From NCBI RefSeq assembly GCF_003148625.1, contig NZ_QGGO01000010.1, positions 112,584-176,583 of the forward strand: DNA of 64,000 nucleotides, read 5' to 3'. Made by a program: the position numbers and the translations under genes. The DNA is from Arcicella aurantiaca. GTDB taxonomy: Bacteria; Bacteroidota; Bacteroidia; Cytophagales; Spirosomataceae. Positions 26,126 through 36,593 of the stretch are shown in pieces. Position 1 is the stretch's first letter. Every line of letters begins with the position of its first letter. The notes under the pieces were generated by a model, which saw only the letters and a list, made by a program, of their open reading frames with translations, searched no databases and was not told the DNA's origin.

Positions 26126-26584
26126 ATGAATCATCAAAAAATCAACACATTTAGCATTATTGGCATTGCTATAAGAACAACTAATGAAAATGGAAAATCA
26201 GGCATTGATATTCCAACATTATGGCAAAAATTTATGAACGAAGGCATTTTGGAAAAAATCCCAAATAAAATTGACCATTCGATTTATTGCATTTATACCG
26301 ATTACGAAAAAGACCATACCAAACCCTATACCACACTTTTGGGTTGTAAAGTCGAAAGTTTAGATAATATTCCAAACGGAATGGTCGGTAAAAGTTTTGC
26401 TGAAGGTAATTATCATAAAATCACTGCTCAAGGAAATATCTTGCAAGGCATGGTTTTTAATGAATGGCTAAAAATTTGGGATTCAGATTTACCAAGAAGT
26501 TTTAAGGCTGATTTTGAAATTTATGGTGAAAAAGCCCAAAATCCAGAAAATGCAGAGGTGGATATTTTTATTTCGGTTGATTAA
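26126..26584 (+). CDS. GyrI-like / effector-binding domain protein
   Basis: A 152-residue stand-alone GyrI-like (AraC effector-binding) domain. The beta-rich opening FSIIGIAIRTTNENGKSGID, the LWQKFM helix, YCIYTDYEKDH, TTLLGCKVESLDNIPNGM and the Trp-containing WLKIWDSDLPRSFKADFEIY are typical. Domains of this fold bind small hydrophobic or cationic ligands; stand-alone versions often detoxify or sense. No DNA-binding domain is attached. It is flanked on both sides by REP-like repeats, which suggests a locus of repeated insertions. The 200 bp upstream (25922-26125) hold no other convincing gene. Confidence 0.75.
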   Translation: MNHQKINTFSIIGIAIRTTNENGKSGIDIPTLWQKFMNEGILEKIPNKIDHSIYCIYTDYEKDHTKPYTTLLGCKVESLDNIPNGMVGKSFAEGNYHKITAQGNILQGMVFNEWLKIWDSDLPRSFKADFEIYGEKAQNPENAEVDIFISVD

Positions 26585-26603
26585 GTAATTTTGCCACGAA
26601 GGA

Positions 26604-26717
26604 GTTCAAGCGAGGACGCTTGAACCAGTGGGGGTGGACTGGTTTTGCGTTTTTAACGCTACAAAGAAAGTGCGACACAGTCGCCAGACCATTTATGCAC
26701 TGATTGCAAATCAGTGC
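26604..26717. repeat. REP-like palindromes upstream of queG
   Basis: A fourth copy of the ttcaagcg/cgcttgaa hairpin lies at 26604-26626, followed by cagtgggg as in the 25.5-kb cluster. An unrelated perfect 9-bp stem (gcactgatt / aatcagtgc, loop gca) lies at 26697-26717. Confidence 0.75.
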
Positions 26718-26791
26718 AAGCGGTGTCAAAAAATAGTAACTTCGCAATAAAAACCTCAACAACTTCATGCCTTCGTGGCAAAACAGTCTCC

Positions 26792-27718
26792 ATGCAAAAC
26801 CCAACAAAATACACCCAACAAATCAAGCAAAAGGCACATGAATTAGGTTTTGATTTCTGTGGTATTTCAAAGGCTGGATTTTTGGAAGAAGAAGCTCCAC
26901 GATTGGAAAATTGGTTGAAAGCTAATCAGCATGGCAAAATGCAATACATGGAAAACCATTTTGACAAACGCCTCGACCCAAGATTATTGGTTGATGATGC
27001 AAAATCGGTGGTTTCTTTGCTTTTTAATTATTATCCCGACCAACGTTTACCCGAAGGGAAAGACGACATAAAACTCTCGAAATACGCTTACGGAACTGAT
27101 TATCACTTTGTTATCAAAGACAAGCTGAAACACTTTTTGAGTTTTATTCATCAAGAAATTGGCGAAGTGGGCGGGCGTGCTTTTGTGGATTCTGCCCCTG
27201 TGATGGATAAGGTTTGGGCGAAAAAAGGTGGTTTGGGTTGGATTGGGAAGCACTCAAATCTTATTAATAAAAAACAAGGAAGTTTCTTTTTCATTGCCGA
27301 ATTAATCATTGATTTGGAATTGGAATACGACCATGAAATCAAAGATTATTGCGGTACGTGTACCCGTTGTATAGACGCTTGTCCGACGGGGGCAATCGTT
27401 GAGCCTTTTGTCGTGGACGGCTCAAAATGTATCAGTTATTTTACGATTGAACTAAAAGAAGCCATTCCGATAGACATGAGAGGGAAGTTTGACAATTGGG
27501 TTTTCGGTTGTGATGTTTGCCAAGATGTTTGTCCGTGGAATCGTTTTTCAAAACCTCATCAAGAACCACACTTTAATTTACATCCTGATTTACAACATTT
27601 TACCAATGCCGATTGGCAAGAAATCACGGAAGATGTTTTCAAAGAAATATTCAAAAAATCTCCTTTGAAGCGGACAAAATTTGATGGTTTGAGACGGAAT
27701 GTTGAGTTTTTGGGGTAA
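26792..27718 (+). CDS. queG: tRNA epoxyqueuosine(34) reductase
   Basis: About 308 residues from ATG 26792 ([20 protein letters not shown]); the frame is open from 26714, but that extension lies in repeat sequence. QueG is the cobalamin- and Fe-S-dependent enzyme for the last step of queuosine synthesis in tRNA. The N-terminal catalytic region contains [12 protein letters not shown] and [23 protein letters not shown]. Two 4Fe-4S ferredoxin motifs follow: [16 protein letters not shown] and [13 protein letters not shown]. The HEAT-like C terminus of long QueG forms is reduced, giving the short form common in Bacteroidota. Confidence 0.95.
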   Translation: MQNPTKYTQQIKQKAHELGFDFCGISKAGFLEEEAPRLENWLKANQHGKMQYMENHFDKRLDPRLLVDDAKSVVSLLFNYYPDQRLPEGKDDIKLSKYAYGTDYHFVIKDKLKHFLSFIHQEIGEVGGRAFVDSAPVMDKVWAKKGGLGWIGKHSNLINKKQGSFFFIAELIIDLELEYDHEIKDYCGTCTRCIDACPTGAIVEPFVVDGSKCISYFTIELKEAIPIDMRGKFDNWVFGCDVCQDVCPWNRFSKPHQEPHFNLHPDLQHFTNADWQEITEDVFKEIFKKSPLKRTKFDGLRRNVEFLG

Positions 27719-27721
27719 AAC

Positions 27722-27770
27722 AAAAAAAGGCAAGCACCATTCAAAACGATGCCTGCCTTTTTTTCTTTTA
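27722..27770. terminator. Bidirectional rho-independent terminator
   Basis: aaaaaaaggcaagca pairs with tgcctgccttttttt with one mismatch, with T runs readable on both strands. It separates the convergent queG and the 1762-residue gene. Confidence 0.8.
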
Positions 27771-27776
27771 AAACAC

Positions 27777-30700
27777 TTAAATTCCTATCTGCAAACCTGT
27801 ACTGCTCGACATAAATTTCAAACTTGTATTTACACCGTATTGAATGGTTTTGGCAATGCCGATACTGTTGATTGAAATAATATGATTTGTCGAAATGATT
27901 ACCACATCACCTGCGTAAGGTTTGCGTCCTGCATCCCACGTTGAGCCATCTTCCCAATTTCCCGTTTTAATACTTGTGATAGTGCCACCCGTTCTTGAAC
28001 CCTGAAATTCAAAAGCTCCAACATCCACTCTTCCATTTCCAAAAATGCGAGTATTTTGTTCAATATCCTTATCTGTTGTGCTTACAAACGTATTACTTCC
28101 ACCATCAATCATAGGTGATACTGAGGTCAAATGAAAATTTCCTGCCACAGAAACACTCCCACTTACGGGCAAAGCACTTACAAAAAGAGGGTCTGTATTA
28201 CTATTGCCAACACCCGCATAATCACCAGATAAATTACTATAACTTACGCTCGATTGGGTATCGTTGAACAAATTAGTATATCCCCAAATAATACAATTCT
28301 GAAATATCGAAGGACTACTTGTTCCATTATAAACCGCTTGCGTACTTCCTCCAGAACCCACAATAGTACAGTTTACAACCAATGGCGTTGTTGAATTATT
28401 ATAAAAAGCTTCTCCATTTCCTTTATTACCAGAAATCTGAGCATTTTTCACCCAAATATTACTGTTTTGTTGGGTATAAATAGCTCCGCCAATGCTGGCA
28501 ATATTCCCTATTACTTTACAGCTTAAAATCTTGGCAAAACTTCCGTTTGCACAAAAAATGCCTCCGCCAACTTTGGCACTGTTTAATTTAATAGTACAAT
28601 TTGAGATAGTTGGATTTGCGGTATTCTTAACCACAATTCCACCGCCTGTATTATCCGTAGCTGTGGTCGTGGCGGTATAAGGAACGCTTAATTCTGTAAT
28701 GCTTGTAAAATTGGCATTTCCACCTGTGATGATAAAACCATCTAAAACGGTGTTATTATCAGTAGCATCAAAAGTAACAACGTGATACGAATTGTCGGTA
28801 TTTACGCCTAAATCGCCAATTTCACCGCTTAATATGCTTGGAGAATTATTGGCATTTCTTTGTGTCAATAACGTTTCTGTTCCTGCAAAACCTCCATAAA
28901 CTTTCACGCCCGAAGGTACAGTAAAAGAGATTGTTCTGGTGTTTGTAGTGGTTGGCTTGTAAGTTCCCTTTGCTACCCAAACCTCTATTCCACTACTTGC
29001 CGAAGCTAATCCCGTAACTAAATTTCCATAAGCAGTAGCCCATGTATTTCCGTCTTGTGTAGTGGCTGATACTTTTGTACTATCCACAAATACTCGTCTG
29101 ATAACAGTCAAAGAAATATCCGTACTTTTCAACGATGCACAAGTTAATGAATTAACGACTTGTTCGCATTTGGCGTAATAACTTTTCGTTGCAGTTGGAG
29201 CAACGGGCAATTGAACCAAAGTGTTATTTGTTGATTCATACCATTTTACAGAAAAACCTGTGCCTGTACAACCTGTGGCTTGTAGGGCTATTGTATTTCC
29301 AGCATAAACACTCTGGTTTGTTAATCCAACAGGTGGTGTAATCATTGGATTTACCGTTACAGTTACTTTTAATCTTGAACTACGGCAGTTAGTCGTCCCG
29401 CCCGACTCACAACTTACATAATAATCAGTTGTTGTAGTCAATGCAGGCGTTGTAAAACTGCCTGAACCTAAAACCGTTTCACTGGCAACTCCACTATACC
29501 AAGTTTGTGTTCCTGTCAAACAAGTTGCGGTTAATGATGCCGTTGTATTATAGCAGATTAACATACCATTGCCTGTTGGAGTCGTTGGAATATCATTAAC
29601 GGTAACGGTAATTTTTGTTCTTACACTGTTACAAGTAAGCACGTTATTCGTTACTTTACATTCTACATAATAGTCAGTATTGGTCGTTAAAGCAGGTGTC
29701 GTATAAGTTCCGCTTGCTAAAGCAGAAGTGCTGTTAGTAGAATTGAACCAAGTTGCTACTCCCGCCAAACACGTTGCAGTCAAAAGAGTGGTGCTTCCTT
29801 TACAAATTGTTGTGTTGGCAGTTGTTGGCGATGGTGGCGTTGTGGATACATTCACTGCAACTAATAATCTGCTACTGTTACACGATAAATTGGGCAAATT
29901 ACAACTTACATAATAGTTTGCACTTTCTGTAAGAATAGGAGTTCCAAAATTATTAACACCCAAACGAATGGTATCTGTTGCCGAAGCATACCACGTAACA
30001 ACTCCCGTAGCACAATATGCTGAAAGAGTTGTGTTGTTTCCACTACAAATATTTTGATTATTGACAACAGGATTAGCTGGTACTTGGCTTGCAGTAACAG
30101 TCAATTTCACTCTGTTACTTGTACACGAACCTGACTGACAAGTCGCATAAAAATCAGTATTTGCTGCAATCACATCAGTAGTATAAGTATCTGTTCCTAA
30201 AGGTGTTGTACTTGTATCGGAGCTATACCAAATCAAACTACCAACACTACAAGTACCTGAAAGTGTTGTAGTTGTACCTGAACAAATGGCTTTATCTGCT
30301 ACGGTTGGCAAAGATGGAGCTGGACTTATAACAAACGAAGCTGTACTCACCTTCGTAATTGGACAAATGGTGGACATTGATACAGAATAATTATCATTGG
30401 CTTTGGCATTGGTAACATTGTAAATATTCTGATTACCAATACTTAAACTTCCTGTTGTTCCAACGAATAATTTTCCTGTACTATTTATAGCCATAGCTCT
30501 TACACGGTCGTCTCCCAAACCATTTCCTATGGTATAATTATTAAAGGTTACTCCACCATCATTTGAAATACTCAAACCTCCACCATAAGTTCCTGCAAAT
30601 ATTCTATTGTCTGGACTTACCGCAACACAATACACATAGTCATCTCCTAAACCATTAGAAGTAGTAATATTGCTAAAATGATTACCTCCATCATTGGAAA

Positions 30701-33065
30701 TACTCAAACCAAAAGCAGTGGCAGCGTATATTTTTCCTGTATTACTTACATAAATATTGAAGACGTTATCATCACCTAATCCATTATTTGTGTTATAAGT
30801 ATTAAAATGATTTCCTCCATCGCTTGAAATTCCTATTCCACCCGAACTTGTACCTGCATATATTTTTCCATCACTACCCACAAACACACATTGAATACTA
30901 TTAGAAGGTAAGCCATGATTTGCATTTCTACTTGAAAAACTATTTCCACCATCAGTTGAAATACTTAAACCTGTCATGGTTGCCACATAAATTTTTCCGT
31001 TGGCATCCACTGCAATTCCACGAGTATTATTATTAGTTAAACCTTGAGCCGTTTTTTTAGAAGAAAAAGTTACTCCGCCATCAGTTGAGATATTTACACC
31101 GTCAAAGGCAGTAGCTACGTAAATTACACCAGAAGAAGAAACAGCTACTCCTCTGATACTATTACTACTTGGTTTTCCATTGGTGATTCTATTGGTAAAA
31201 GTATTTCCTCCGTCAGTCGAGATACTCAAACCTTTGGCAGTTCCTACATAAATTTGATTGTCGTTAAGAACCGCTACACTATTGACTAAATTATTACCCA
31301 AACCATCACTTGTAAATTTATTGGTAAAAAAGGGTAAAGCTTCATTATTTTTATACCATTGAAAAAGTGGAGCATTTCCGCCATTGTTAGCAATAGCAGT
31401 CAATAATTGACTACTTCCTTCGCAAAGACTTGCTGGAGATACATTTACTAATGCCGACGAAGAAGCGGTGGCACTTCTATTAGCACTGGCAAAATTAAAC
31501 CGTTCAACAATGGTCAACATTCTTTCCCCTATGAGTTTTAAACCATTGGCATTCCAATGTTTATCATCAGCCAAGCCTGCATCCCAAGTATCCACAGAAT
31601 AAGTATTGGTTAATTCACTACATATTTCATCAATTACACCATTATAACCACTGTATTGAGGCATAAATTTGGTCATAATAATGGGCGTATTTTCGCCTAA
31701 TTCATTTCTCAAATTTTGAAAATGAATTTTAGTATTTGCTTTCCAAGTAACACTCGACACGCCCGATAGCAAATCGTTAATACCTTGTGAATACAAAATC
31801 ACGGTTTTATAACTAACATTGCTGCTTACTAAATTTTGTTTGGCAGCTTTTATACGAGTCACTAAAGATTTGAAATAAACACCAGAAGTATCCCAATCAG
31901 TAACAAGACTTTTGCCTTGTCCAGCTTTTAGTAAATATGCTTTTTTATTATAAAACGTTTGTTGTCTTACTCTATTAGCAATAGCAACTTCCAATCCGTG
32001 AGTTGTTCCGTTAATCAGCGTAAAGTGTCCTAAAAGATTATTTTCTCCAACTTTTAAGCTCTCAAAGTTTAAATTTTCGTTATTTAGAATTTTCAGGGAA
32101 TCTCTCTGCGTTAATTCCAAACTACTCAATTCGGTATTCAAAGCACGACCACCTGCATTACTTTCACCCGTCACAACAAACAATATATTATCTGTATTAC
32201 AAGGTGCTACGGTGATAGTGGACTCAGGTATAAAAGGAGTTGCAACTCTAAAATTTTTACGACTTCTTCCATCACAAGAAACACCATCTAACTGAAAAGT
32301 ATAATTACCTTCTGTGATTGCCCCAGTATTAAGGGTCATTATATTATTAGTCACAGAAAAATTAGCATTTCTGATAAGTGTCGTATCTTGATAAAGTGAC
32401 CATTTCGCTGACGAAAAGTTATTGGCATTTACTTCAAAAGTTGTTTTGCCTTGATTGTACGCTATTGACAAAACACTGAAAGGTGTTGAACCATTATTAC
32501 AACTAATGCCCACTGTTGGAGGTGGTGGCGGCGGCGTGGTATTATTTACTGTAAAACTTTTTGAAGCACTACCCGTACAACTTACTCCTTCTATCACAAA
32601 ATTATATGTATTAGATGCCAAGCTACCAACCGATAAATTGATAGTATTTGAAGTCGGACTGAAAACACCATTTGCAATAACGGTTGTGTCTTTAAATATC
32701 TTCCATTTGCCCTGACTCAAATTTGAAGCATTGAAAATAAAGGTTAGCGTTCCATTGCTAAAATCAACAGAATAAATACTAAATGGAGAAGAACCATTGT
32801 CGCAACTGGGCAATGATTTTTTAAGCTCAAAATTCTTCAAATCATCATTCAATGACAATTTAGAACCAAGCATATTGAAGCGAAATATTCCATCAACATT
32901 GGTAGTTTTTAATGGAAATATTTGTGATGGTTTATGAATATAGTTCCCGTCATTATTTGCATATAATTCAAAGGATAGCCCTACATAAACAGATATTAGT
33001 AAGATTAAAGATATACCAATACCTAAAACCCTATTTTGTGGGAATAAAATTCGAGTCATCTGCAT
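27777..33065 (-). CDS. Giant secreted mosaic protein: SGNH esterase, beta-propeller, Ig-like repeats, beta-helix
   Basis: 1762 residues with an N-terminal signal/transmembrane segment (VLGIGISLILLISVYVGLSF). In order: two beta-sandwich repeats with a PPPPPP linker (about 85-285); an SGNH/sialate-O-acetylesterase-like domain (about 290-545) with GESNAGGR for the nucleophile, YSQGINDL and DDKHWNANG for the Asp-His pair; a propeller of about eight ISTDGG / GKIYVAT repeats (about 595-885); five cysteine-containing Ig-like repeats of about 80 residues (about 915-1320) built on NxxICSGxxxxLxAxC; a right-handed beta-helix (about 1323-1690) with WATAYGNL, VYGGFAGTET and GGGI motifs; and a short end domain (GNWEDGSTWDAGRKPYAGD). 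No typical type IX secretion C-terminal domain is visible, though the last 70 residues may serve that role. Likely an extracellular carbohydrate-binding or -deacetylating surface protein. Confidence 0.8.
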   Translation of the reverse strand: MQMTRILFPQNRVLGIGISLILLISVYVGLSFELYANNDGNYIHKPSQIFPLKTTNVDGIFRFNMLGSKLSLNDDLKNFELKKSLPSCDNGSSPFSIYSVDFSNGTLTFIFNASNLSQGKWKIFKDTTVIANGVFSPTSNTINLSVGSLASNTYNFVIEGVSCTGSASKSFTVNNTTPPPPPPTVGISCNNGSTPFSVLSIAYNQGKTTFEVNANNFSSAKWSLYQDTTLIRNANFSVTNNIMTLNTGAITEGNYTFQLDGVSCDGRSRKNFRVATPFIPESTITVAPCNTDNILFVVTGESNAGGRALNTELSSLELTQRDSLKILNNENLNFESLKVGENNLLGHFTLINGTTHGLEVAIANRVRQQTFYNKKAYLLKAGQGKSLVTDWDTSGVYFKSLVTRIKAAKQNLVSSNVSYKTVILYSQGINDLLSGVSSVTWKANTKIHFQNLRNELGENTPIIMTKFMPQYSGYNGVIDEICSELTNTYSVDTWDAGLADDKHWNANGLKLIGERMLTIVERFNFASANRSATASSSALVNVSPASLCEGSSQLLTAIANNGGNAPLFQWYKNNEALPFFTNKFTSDGLGNNLVNSVAVLNDNQIYVGTAKGLSISTDGGNTFTNRITNGKPSSNSIRGVAVSSSGVIYVATAFDGVNISTDGGVTFSSKKTAQGLTNNNTRGIAVDANGKIYVATMTGLSISTDGGNSFSSRNANHGLPSNSIQCVFVGSDGKIYAGTSSGGIGISSDGGNHFNTYNTNNGLGDDNVFNIYVSNTGKIYAATAFGLSISNDGGNHFSNITTSNGLGDDYVYCVAVSPDNRIFAGTYGGGLSISNDGGVTFNNYTIGNGLGDDRVRAMAINSTGKLFVGTTGSLSIGNQNIYNVTNAKANDNYSVSMSTICPITKVSTASFVISPAPSLPTVADKAICSGTTTTLSGTCSVGSLIWYSSDTSTTPLGTDTYTTDVIAANTDFYATCQSGSCTSNRVKLTVTASQVPANPVVNNQNICSGNNTTLSAYCATGVVTWYASATDTIRLGVNNFGTPILTESANYYVSCNLPNLSCNSSRLLVAVNVSTTPPSPTTANTTICKGSTTLLTATCLAGVATWFNSTNSTSALASGTYTTPALTTNTDYYVECKVTNNVLTCNSVRTKITVTVNDIPTTPTGNGMLICYNTTASLTATCLTGTQTWYSGVASETVLGSGSFTTPALTTTTDYYVSCESGGTTNCRSSRLKVTVTVNPMITPPVGLTNQSVYAGNTIALQATGCTGTGFSVKWYESTNNTLVQLPVAPTATKSYYAKCEQVVNSLTCASLKSTDISLTVIRRVFVDSTKVSATTQDGNTWATAYGNLVTGLASASSGIEVWVAKGTYKPTTTNTRTISFTVPSGVKVYGGFAGTETLLTQRNANNSPSILSGEIGDLGVNTDNSYHVVTFDATDNNTVLDGFIITGGNANFTSITELSVPYTATTTATDNTGGGIVVKNTANPTISNCTIKLNSAKVGGGIFCANGSFAKILSCKVIGNIASIGGAIYTQQNSNIWVKNAQISGNKGNGEAFYNNSTTPLVVNCTIVGSGGSTQAVYNGTSSPSIFQNCIIWGYTNLFNDTQSSVSYSNLSGDYAGVGNSNTDPLFVSALPVSGSVSVAGNFHLTSVSPMIDGGSNTFVSTTDKDIEQNTRIFGNGRVDVGAFEFQGSRTGGTITSIKTGNWEDGSTWDAGRKPYAGDVVIISTNHIISINSIGIAKTIQYGVNTSLKFMSSSTGLQIGI

Positions 33066-33655
33066 AGTAGTAAGTGATAAAATGATTTTTATATTGATTC
33101 CAGAGGTTAATTGCTAAAATTTTAACCTGATAAATAATGTGAATCCTATAATTATTATCCATCTTATCTGAATTTCAAATAGGAATAATATGAAACGAAC
33201 AAACGTGTTGTTTCACAGGTTAAAATATCTTCCTGTGAACAATAATCAATCTTTCAGATTTAACTCAAATATTGAACGAAATCGCTTCCTTATAGTAAGG
33301 ACACACTAATACGGTTTTGGATTGTACCATCAAAATGATGTGGTAGTTTCAACACTTATTAAAGATTAGTAGTTAATTAAAATCTTGTAATTATTGGGTC
33401 AATTTTGAAACAATAAGCAACAATAAAAAACATCTCTAACACTATGCAAACATCATTTATAAAGTAATTGTGGCGGGCAATAAAATGTAATTGACATAAT
33501 TCGTTTTTAAAGGCGGAAAACATTAAAATCATTTACATTTGACTATCTAATGGCATAAACAATGCCAAATTTCATTTTTGATGGACATCTATACAAGATT
33601 TCAAGGAATTCAGTATAAATTATTCGATTAGAGATATTTGAGAGAAAATACCCAT
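33066..33655. other. Gene-free upstream region of the giant surface protein
   Basis: About 590 bp of AT-rich sequence between the giant gene's start and the ftsH terminator. I see no convincing small gene, RNA or repeat. A TACATTTG box is present around 33530 on the plus strand, where no gene follows. Confidence 0.5.
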
Positions 33656-33695
33656 AAAAAAAAGCCCTGTCCAATAAAATTGAACAGGGCTTTTA
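33656..33695 (-). terminator. Rho-independent terminator of ftsH
   Basis: aaaagccctgt (from about 33659) pairs with acagggctttt, loop ccaataaaattga, with A/T runs on each side. It lies 18 bp after the ftsH stop on the minus strand. Confidence 0.85.
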
Positions 33696-33712
33696 ATGAT
33701 TTATCTATCTAT

Positions 33713-35749
33713 TTAGCTTTCTGCGGGCAATTCAGCTTCTGCTTCTTTAGTAGTATTTGCTTTTTCAAGGTCAGCCGCTTTTTTATCCTCGTTTCTTGTA
33801 AACTCCTGATAAGTAGTTAATTGTTCGTAAGGACGAGCCCCTACCAAACGCTCCAAGTCACTTTGGAATAAAACTTCTTTTACCAATAATTCTTGAGCTA
33901 AGATTTCTAATTTATCTTGTTTTTCAGTCAATAAATTTTTGGTACGTTCATAAGCTAATGCTATGATTTTACGAGCTTCTTCATCTATTTCACGGGCAGT
34001 TTGTTCTGAATATGGTTTGTTAAAATTATATTCATTTCCACCTTTAGAATCATAGAAAGAAACATTTCCTAACTTATCATTCATACCATAAACTGTCACC
34101 ATACTATATGCCAATTTAGTGATACGCTCTAAATCATTTTGAGCTCCAGTTGATATTTTTCCAAAAATAATATCTTCCGCAACACGTCCACCAAGCGTTA
34201 CGCACATTTCATCTATCAACTGTTCTGTACGATAAAGGAATTGTTCTTTTGGTAAATACTGAGCATATCCTAATGCTGCAATACCACGTGGTACAATTGT
34301 TACTTTCACTAATGGATTAGCGTGTTCTAAGAACCACCCTGCAATAGCGTGACCTGCTTCATGATAAGCAACAATTTTCTTTTCTTCTGGAGAAATCAAT
34401 TTGTTTTTCTTTTCCAATCCACCAATTACTCTATCCATTGCTTCTTGAAAATCCTTCATATCAACGGCAGATTTCCCTCTACGAGCAGCAATCAATGCAG
34501 CTTCATTACAAACATTGGCAATTTCTGCACCTGCAAAACCCGGAGTTTGAGCTGATAATTCTTTAGGGTCAATATCAGCAGCTAATTTCAAAGGCTTCAA
34601 GTGTACTTTAAAGATTGCCTCACGACCAATAATGTCTGGTTTATCAACAGAAATCTGGCGGTCGAAACGACCAGGGCGTAATAAAGCCGAATCTAAAACG
34701 TCAGGACGGTTAGTTGCTGCCATGATGATAATACCAGAATCGGTTGCAAAACCGTCCATTTCTACTAATAAAGAGTTCAATGTATTTTCTCTTTCATCAT
34801 TAGAACCTGGCATAGCACCACGTCCACGAGAACGTCCAACGGCATCAATTTCATCAATAAAGATGATACAAGGAGCTTTTTCTTTTGCTTGTTTAAATAA
34901 GTCACGAACACGTGCTGCACCAACTCCCACAAACATTTCAACAAAGTCTGAACCTGATAATGAGAAAAACGGTACGCCTGCTTCACCCGCAACAGCTTTT
35001 GCCAAAAGGGTTTTACCTGTACCCGGAGGGCCTACTAATAAAGCTCCTTTCGGAATTTTACCTCCTAAATCTGTAAATTTCTTAGGGTTTTTCAAGAACT
35101 CTACAATTTCCTGAATTTCCTCTTTGGCTTCGTCAAGACCTGCCACATCGTTAAAGGTAATTTTAACTTTAGCATCACCATCAAACAAAGTAGCTTTTGA
35201 ACGACCAATATTGAAAATTTGTCCACCAGGGCCACCTGCTCCACCCATACGGAAGAACATGAAGTAAATAGCCACCAAGAACAAAATGAAAAATCCCGGG
35301 CCCATGATAAATTCTAAAATACCATAACGTTCTTCTGCCGTAGCATGAACACGTTCTGCACGAGGAATGTCTTTCTGCAATTCGTTCAATTCTGCTACAA
35401 AAGAATCACTTGATGTAATTTCTTTTTCAAATTGAGGGCCAGCCGCCGACGTTCCTTGTTCGGTCAACTCACTTTTATATTTATTTAAGAAATCTTTCTT
35501 GAGTGTAATTTCTACTACTTCTTTTCCTTTTAAAATGGTAAGTTTTGAAATTTCTTTATTCAAAACCATTTGCTCATATTGAGCTTGGTCAACTTGTTTT
35601 AAGATACGAGTTTTGCTTAGAAAGTAAATACTAATTAAAGCAATCACCAATCCTATTACTAACCAGCCTTGAAAACCATTACCCGTTGGATTGGTACGAC
35701 GCTTTGGAAAGCCCTGTGGTTTGTTATCTTCACTATTATTTTCTGCCAT
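33713..35749 (-). CDS. ftsH: ATP-dependent zinc metalloprotease FtsH
   Basis: A 678-residue membrane-bound AAA+ protease that degrades misassembled membrane proteins and regulators. Two helices (about 28-46 and 140-160) flank a periplasmic domain. The AAA module has Walker A GPPGTGKT (about 241-248), Walker [13 protein letters not shown], and the second region of homology [20 protein letters not shown]. The zinc site HEAGH is at about residue 465. The glycine-rich GGAGGPGGQ follows the second helix. The C terminus is acidic and Ala/Glu-rich ([20 protein letters not shown]). Length is normal. rsfS lies upstream on the same strand, an arrangement common in Bacteroidota, with a 263-bp gap. Confidence 0.98.
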   Translation of the reverse strand: MAENNSEDNKPQGFPKRRTNPTGNGFQGWLVIGLVIALISIYFLSKTRILKQVDQAQYEQMVLNKEISKLTILKGKEVVEITLKKDFLNKYKSELTEQGTSAAGPQFEKEITSSDSFVAELNELQKDIPRAERVHATAEERYGILEFIMGPGFFILFLVAIYFMFFRMGGAGGPGGQIFNIGRSKATLFDGDAKVKITFNDVAGLDEAKEEIQEIVEFLKNPKKFTDLGGKIPKGALLVGPPGTGKTLLAKAVAGEAGVPFFSLSGSDFVEMFVGVGAARVRDLFKQAKEKAPCIIFIDEIDAVGRSRGRGAMPGSNDERENTLNSLLVEMDGFATDSGIIIMAATNRPDVLDSALLRPGRFDRQISVDKPDIIGREAIFKVHLKPLKLAADIDPKELSAQTPGFAGAEIANVCNEAALIAARRGKSAVDMKDFQEAMDRVIGGLEKKNKLISPEEKKIVAYHEAGHAIAGWFLEHANPLVKVTIVPRGIAALGYAQYLPKEQFLYRTEQLIDEMCVTLGGRVAEDIIFGKISTGAQNDLERITKLAYSMVTVYGMNDKLGNVSFYDSKGGNEYNFNKPYSEQTAREIDEEARKIIALAYERTKNLLTEKQDKLEILAQELLVKEVLFQSDLERLVGARPYEQLTTYQEFTRNEDKKAADLEKANTTKEAEAELPAES

Positions 35750-36012
35750 TTTTGTATAATTATTATTTTGAGGTGTTAGGTTAGTTAAATATGTTGATTT
35801 AAAAATGAGGTAATTAAATTATTTTCAACAATCGCATTTTTAAATCTTCAAATTTTGTGTTTGCCTCAAACTGTATTTTAAAAAACGTACTGATTAACAA
35901 TTTTGTTTCTTACTCTTGTTTTTCGTGAGGAGTGGTAAGATAGGATTATGAGGTATGGATTATTAGTTATGAATTGTATTTATTCACAACTAATAATTTT
36001 ATCAATTCACTA

Positions 36013-36393
36013 TTACTCTTCTTCGATGTAAGTAAATTCAGCATCGCCCCAAAGTTCTTCTAATTTATAGAATTCACGACGGTCTTTCTTGAAAACGTGA
36101 ACAATTACGTCATAATAATCTACCAAAATCCATTCACGATTAGATTTTCCTTCCATACTACGTGGATTTTGACGAGTAGCTTCCCAAACTTCTTTATCAA
36201 CTGAGTCCGCAATGGCATCAATTTGTGTATCCGAAGTACCCGAACACACCACAAAGAAATCGGTAAAAGCATTTTTTACTTGTCTCATATCCATCACCAC
36301 AATATTCAATGCCTTTCTTTCTTGCATTCCTTTTACCACAATCTGGCTCAATTCTTCTGAACTGATATCTTTTTTCACTTTAACTTCTGTCAT
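36013..36393 (-). CDS. rsfS: Ribosomal silencing factor RsfS
   Basis: A 126-residue RsfS/Iojap protein that binds uL14 on the 50S subunit and blocks subunit joining during starvation. Diagnostic segments are VVKGMQERKALNIVVMDMRQ, FTDFFVVCSGTSDTQIDAIA and WILVDYYDVIVHVFKKDRREFYKLEELW. Length is normal. It precedes ftsH on the same strand and diverges from birA. Confidence 0.96.
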   Translation of the reverse strand: MTEVKVKKDISSEELSQIVVKGMQERKALNIVVMDMRQVKNAFTDFFVVCSGTSDTQIDAIADSVDKEVWEATRQNPRSMEGKSNREWILVDYYDVIVHVFKKDRREFYKLEELWGDAEFTYIEEE

Positions 36394-36525
36394 TTTTTAG
36401 CTGTAATCTTTTAGTCATTAGTTTTAAAAATTGAGAACCTGACTATTTCTTACCTTTATTTATTTAATGTTTTTGAGTTTTCGTAATCTATGAGTTTTGA
36501 TATTCCAATCACACACCATAACTTC

Positions 36526-36554
36526 ACAAGATAGGCAATTAATTAGTTGTCAAA
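36526..36554 (-). promoter_or_regulatory. Candidate promoter for rsfS
   Basis: On the minus strand, TTTG (36554-36551) is followed after 17 nt by TATCTTGT (36533-36526), close to TAnnTTTG. It sits in the 200-bp divergent region between rsfS and birA. Confidence 0.35.
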
Positions 36555-36593
36555 CTCAATAATCATTTTAGACTTTAAAATTACAAAATAACC

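Noticed and set aside
26714-26791. Upstream extension of queG
   Set aside because: It is encoded by repeat-derived sequence, and the QueG family starts near [11 protein letters not shown].
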